A stretch of DNA of 64,000 nt from Otis tarda (taxonomy: Eukaryota; Chordata; Aves; Otidiformes; Otididae), in contig CM048552.1 of the NCBI GenBank assembly GCA_026413225.1, positions 29,087,501 to 29,151,500 on the forward strand. The letters run 5' to 3'. This document shows, piece after piece, positions 59,759 to 64,000 of this stretch. Made by a program: the position numbers and the translations under genes. The first letter of the stretch is position 1. The number at the start of each line of letters is the position of its first letter. The notes below the pieces were generated by a model. It saw only the letters and a program-made list of their open reading frames with translations. It was not told where the DNA came from and ran no database searches.

Positions 59759-62700
59759 AATGGCTGAATATGTCAAACGAGAGCCATCTCACTGGTAGTA
59801 CGATGCAACTGAAACGTATCAACATGCTAAGCTGGATTTAAGGCCAAAGACTGCTCTGCACTGGCTGAATAACAAGTTAACCAAATGATTACATAGCTAC
59901 ATCTATTATAAAAGCCACTTCAGGAGAACCTCTGCCCCCTCACACCCTGCTGTGGGCCCATTCTCCAGCCGGCTCCGAACAAGAAGCCCTAAATTACCCA
60001 TAGTTGTCTGACATCCTCGAAAGACGGTGACAGAAAGAATGCTGTTCAATGCTCCCTAACAGCACTCAAATGATACTGCTAAACCTTTGTCTCTCGCTGG
60101 CTGTATTTTCCCAGAAAGTTCTCTAACGAATATCACAGCCAGTCAGCACGGCAGCTTATAATCTTTCCAAACGGAGTAGCAAAGCGTTTAGCACTATTCA
60201 AAGAATCTTGAATTTAAGATGATCCAACTCTTTTCCGACAGCAGCCTCTCCAGGAGACTTGACAGGAAAAGCAAACTCCCCTGCACCCCGAGACAGCCTC
60301 ATTCTCCTCAGCGAGCAACGCTCTTTTTCTGTAAGCTACGCCAAGAAGATAAAATCTGTCCTGTCGGCTGGGGACAAATGTGCCACACTGGAGAGCCCAG
60401 GAAGTCAAGGAAATCCTGTAGAAAACTAAAATCCAGGCCACATAATCAGCCTGATTTCACCTAGGAGCGGTAGACTGAGTAATTATTACAGTGTTTTCCT
60501 ACAGATGTAGAAACGAAGCACCAGATTGCTAAGGCTGTTGGCACCCACCTCAAGAAATACATTATTTAAGAAATCTAGATGGTCACTAAGAAGGATTTCA
60601 CTCAATTAACCCAACATCAAAGTATGCAAATACTTAAACAAAAAAGATTATTCTTTCTTCTGCATCTAGATTAGCAGCTGCAGACAGACCCGGTGTGTAA
60701 TGCGCACAAGTTCAGCAGCTGAACTGCAGGGTGCCCTGAAGCCTTCCCTGAGAGCAGAACACAAACCTGCAAGAAATCAAAATGTTTGAAAGTAAATTAT
60801 GCTCGAGAAGAAGAGGCAACAGTCTTGGACATTGTATTACCATCCCAAGTACTCCTACCACCAGGCTGCTAGATAGGAGGACAGAATACAACTGACCTTC
60901 TCCAACTGTTTCCCCAGAAAGTGGTGGTGGCCACCAAGTGCTGTACTGAGTCCAACCCTACAGGGTATGCGTAAGGGAATAACGAATATTCTCTAAAGCA
61001 TTTACTGTATTGATGCTATAGGAATTTGTACAAATGAATGCCTTGTTCCTGGATCCCCAAGCTGCTCAGCTTTTCCAACGTTGGGGAAATTCTGTGTTTG
61101 TCCAGGACAGCAACAATTTGTGCCTAGGGAATTTCAGGGTAAAAAGGCAGCATACTTTGAGGGTTAGGTGGCAAGTGGGGAAAGATGTTCTGGATCACAG
61201 TTTAACTTATGTACTTACATTCCTCATATCCCTCATCTTAGAAATACAAGATATATAAGATAATATAACTGGATGTGACCCTCACCTGCTTGGACTAAAA
61301 GCACTTTGTTGCATTTTTGTTTGTTTAGTTGGTTGAGTTTTTTGTTTTGTTTTGTTAGGATGGTACCATCATTTTCAGCATATTGAGACTCTGATTTTGA
61401 TTGAGATCTGTGGTCCTCCCTGCAATACAAACAACACCAGAAGAAGAGATCCTCAATCTACTTGAGGTTCTGTTCTGCCCTGATGTTATCCAGGATTAAT
61501 TTGCAACTGAAGAGAAAAAGTAACAGTAATAAACTGATGAATGCAACATGAAGTCTCATAATACTGTTTAATAAAGGGAAATTAATCACATAATTGTCAT
61601 AAACCTATTTTCAAACAGCAATCTATCAGAGAGAAATTATGCATCTGTAGTTATTGACCTTTCATTTTACCATGACTGATTCGTAATTAGACTAGTTTTG
61701 TGAAAAATAATAGTTAATTACCAGATTTTTTTCACTCTAATTGTTTTGGCAATTTTTTTTTGTTTAGTGTCTTACTTTTTCCCTGTGTGAAAGATGCTAA
61801 ATAAATACAGAGCACTAATAACTTAGCAGATAACATATTTCATTTTATAAAGCAAATTTAGCTTCTCTCTATATAACCCAATTTAATGGACACTAAATAC
61901 TGTCTCAAAAACAATTCTCTTTTTTTTTTTCCTGCCCATTCTTTGGCTGACCAAGAATGAGAAACAAAACACTGGCTTGCTTCAATTCCTGGTGGCATTA
62001 GCTGTGGTCTTCCCTGTAGACATTCATATGCATTGGTCATTAGGGCTACACATCTGACCATGCATAACATGGCCCATGATAGCAAACCCAAATGCCATCT
62101 CCAAAGCTGGGACCACTTGAAGAATGTAAATGTCGAGGGTTAGGAGAGATGGGGGCTCACAGCACCAAAGTTGTGGTCCAACCCAACAATCTCCTTTCTG
62201 TCATCCCACATGCCTGAACTTCACTTTCCTTTGGTAAACGCAGGAGCAGGCAATCTACCCTACTTCATTCCTACTACTTATATTATGCAGTGACTAAATT
62301 AATTAAATGAAAACAAAACCAATGCACACATCAAACACCAGCACCACAAGCTCACAACTGTCCTGCCATTGCTGTTGTCTTCCATGGAGTTTTACTTTTA
62401 GAAAACTAGGACATGTAATAGCTAAATGGAAGAGTTGATCTTTTAGTTCTATGTGAACCCAGTGTGGCAATGGCAGCATGTTCAGGTCATTCACATGAAA
62501 ACTGGTATGAACCGGTTCACATGAAAATCAGCTAGCAGATACATAAAAGCTATTTAAGTGTGAAGGACAAAGAAGAACAATGACTACAGCTATCCCATGT
62601 GTGAATCCAGAAATAAAGAAGATCCTTAAAATTATTATATGTTTATATAATATTATTTATATATTGTACAAATGTGCACGTATCCTTGATTTGAAAGGAG

Positions 62701-64000
62701 TTGGTTAAAAAATTATCTTCTTTCAAGTCTGTCCATTGTAGACATTCACTTATTGGCTGTGAAACCTACTTTCAATTAAAGCAGTCTGAAACAAAGTCGT
62801 GTTGGTTTAGATGGAATAATAGATGGTTTGATAATACATAAATAGGAAAGGAACTGATGCAAATGAAAGCAAGAGTGGTCCCATTTGTACTAAAATCAAA
62901 ATGCAGAGCAAATGTGGGAGGAGAAAGAAACATATTATCAAGGGAAGCATTATAGCATTAGGCTGTTAGAAGGCAGCAGTTTTAACTGATAGAAATCTGA
63001 AAGGGAAATTTAGAAATTAAAGACAATGAAATCAGCGTGGAGATTATTAAGCAAATGATTAACAGAAATCATAATCAAGATATAAACTAAAACAAAAGGT
63101 GAGGCAGATATAAAACAAAAGGAAACACATACTTAAACATTTGTTCTAGCCAACAGCAAGATTCTTAGAATAGAACCTAAAATCTGATGTGAGGACTGAT
63201 TAGTTTTCTTAAGTAATATGGAGAGGTAAAATAACATGTCAAGAAAATGCCAAAAGAATATTTACCCTGGAATAGCCTTAGCCATTTAGAAGGCAGAAAT
63301 AAATATCTCTATCTTTACAAGTTACTTTTGATTAAATAGCATTCTGCACTGTGACTGGCAAAGGAGTGCTGACACAAAGTGTCATAAGCACAAATTCCTC
63401 TTCCCGATACCCTGTGAGCTAGAAACCAAAGCTGTCTGTCAAAGAGGATGGATACACATGGTACCAAAGTAATCACAAATAAAATTACAGTCAAACTCTC
63501 TCAGCCAATCAAAATGTGAGGAATTACATATTTATTGAAGAGTTACTGATTGAAAGCATTCCAATTATTTCAACACTTACAAATCCATACCCAGAGATAT
63601 GAGTGAGATTGCAACTACAAAATGACCTATTATAAAGATGGTCATATCAGGCTTTTGCTCTACAGGAGGAATGCACAACAGCCATTACTAAAATATCCAA
63701 CTGATAATCAGTGGAGAAGAACAAAGTTCATGTCTGAGTTTCACGTCAGGTATTATAAATTTAGTTTCTTTTAAAATATTTTAAACAGATCTAATTATTG
63801 AAGTTCTGTTTTTACAACGACATAATTTAAAGAAATTTCAAATTTAAAATCTACATCTATAATGAAAAACATGAATTAAAGACATGAGTCAATGCTGTCA
63901 TGTCAGTATGATAAAAGTAAACTGGTACATATAAATAGAAGTGTTACACACAAAACTGGTATTTTTTCCACTTTATTAAACTTTTCCACTTTATTCAACT

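Larger units (their letters stand above)
55536..64000 (-). other. FOXP2: FOXP2 intron upstream of the exon (intron 2 equivalent), partial
   Basis: About 8.5 kb of AT-rich intron precedes the exon in the direction of transcription. I looked for the preceding coding exon, which ends in a run of glutamine codons after a VELLHLQ-like sequence, and did not find it, so the intron extends beyond 64000. No recognisable interspersed repeat stands out. A 19-bp tandem duplication lies at 59721-59758, a T15 run at 59676-59690 and a GC-richer stretch at about 59900-60470. The short open frames here show no family resemblance and are taken as chance. Confidence 0.8.

Noticed and set aside
60214..60441. 75-codon minus-strand open frame in a GC-richer stretch upstream of the exon
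   Set aside because: No similarity to FOXP2 or any family recognised. Treated as chance.
55492..64000. Search for the preceding FOXP2 coding exon with the start codon
   Set aside because: No minus-strand sequence encoding the expected N-terminus or glutamine run was found. It should lie beyond 64000.
1..64000. CRISPR array, operon, tRNA, rRNA or prokaryotic defence genes
   Set aside because: No regularly spaced repeats, dense coding or RNA gene signatures are present. The sequence is avian intron.

Overview
The window is vertebrate, almost certainly avian, genomic DNA. It is AT-rich and almost entirely non-coding. The bird assignment rests on two well-preserved CR1 LINE 3' ends (minus strand at 29286-29486, plus strand at 13680-13889), both with the typical 3' octamer repeat (ATTCTATG-like), and on a 1,055 bp long terminal repeat of a common avian endogenous retrovirus family.

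Only one protein-coding segment can be supported. It is a 90-nt internal exon on the minus strand at 55402-55491, flanked by an AG acceptor with a long pyrimidine tract and a GT donor. It encodes 30 residues that match the N-terminal glutamine-rich part of the forkhead transcription factor FOXP2, beginning [13 protein letters not shown] and ending [12 protein letters not shown]1 and FOXP4 differ clearly in this segment. The exon corresponds to exon 3 in human numbering. The window is therefore an internal slice of FOXP2 read on the reverse strand. Positions 55492-64000 are the 3' part of the preceding intron, and 1-55401 are the 5' part of the following, very long intron. The neighbouring coding exons lie outside the window.

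The following intron contains, from low to high coordinates:
- a solo retroviral LTR with perfect 5-bp target duplications (3909-4973);
- a plus-strand CR1 (13680-13889);
- an unclassified repeat present twice in direct orientation (22376-22502 and 24263-24389);
- a minus-strand CR1 (29286-29486);
- an old palindromic repeat fragment (33741-33832);
- an old degenerate CR1-type copy (43031-43400);
- a GC-richer block with splice-like sites (48440-48990).

Microsatellites, A/T homopolymers, short tandem duplications and small hairpins are scattered between these. Several TAAT-rich or CpG-containing blocks look like candidate conserved regulatory elements, but that cannot be tested without alignments. 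I see no rRNA, tRNA, CRISPR array, operon or other prokaryotic feature, and no evidence of a new biological system. The short open reading frames outside the exon look like chance frames in intron or repeat DNA.
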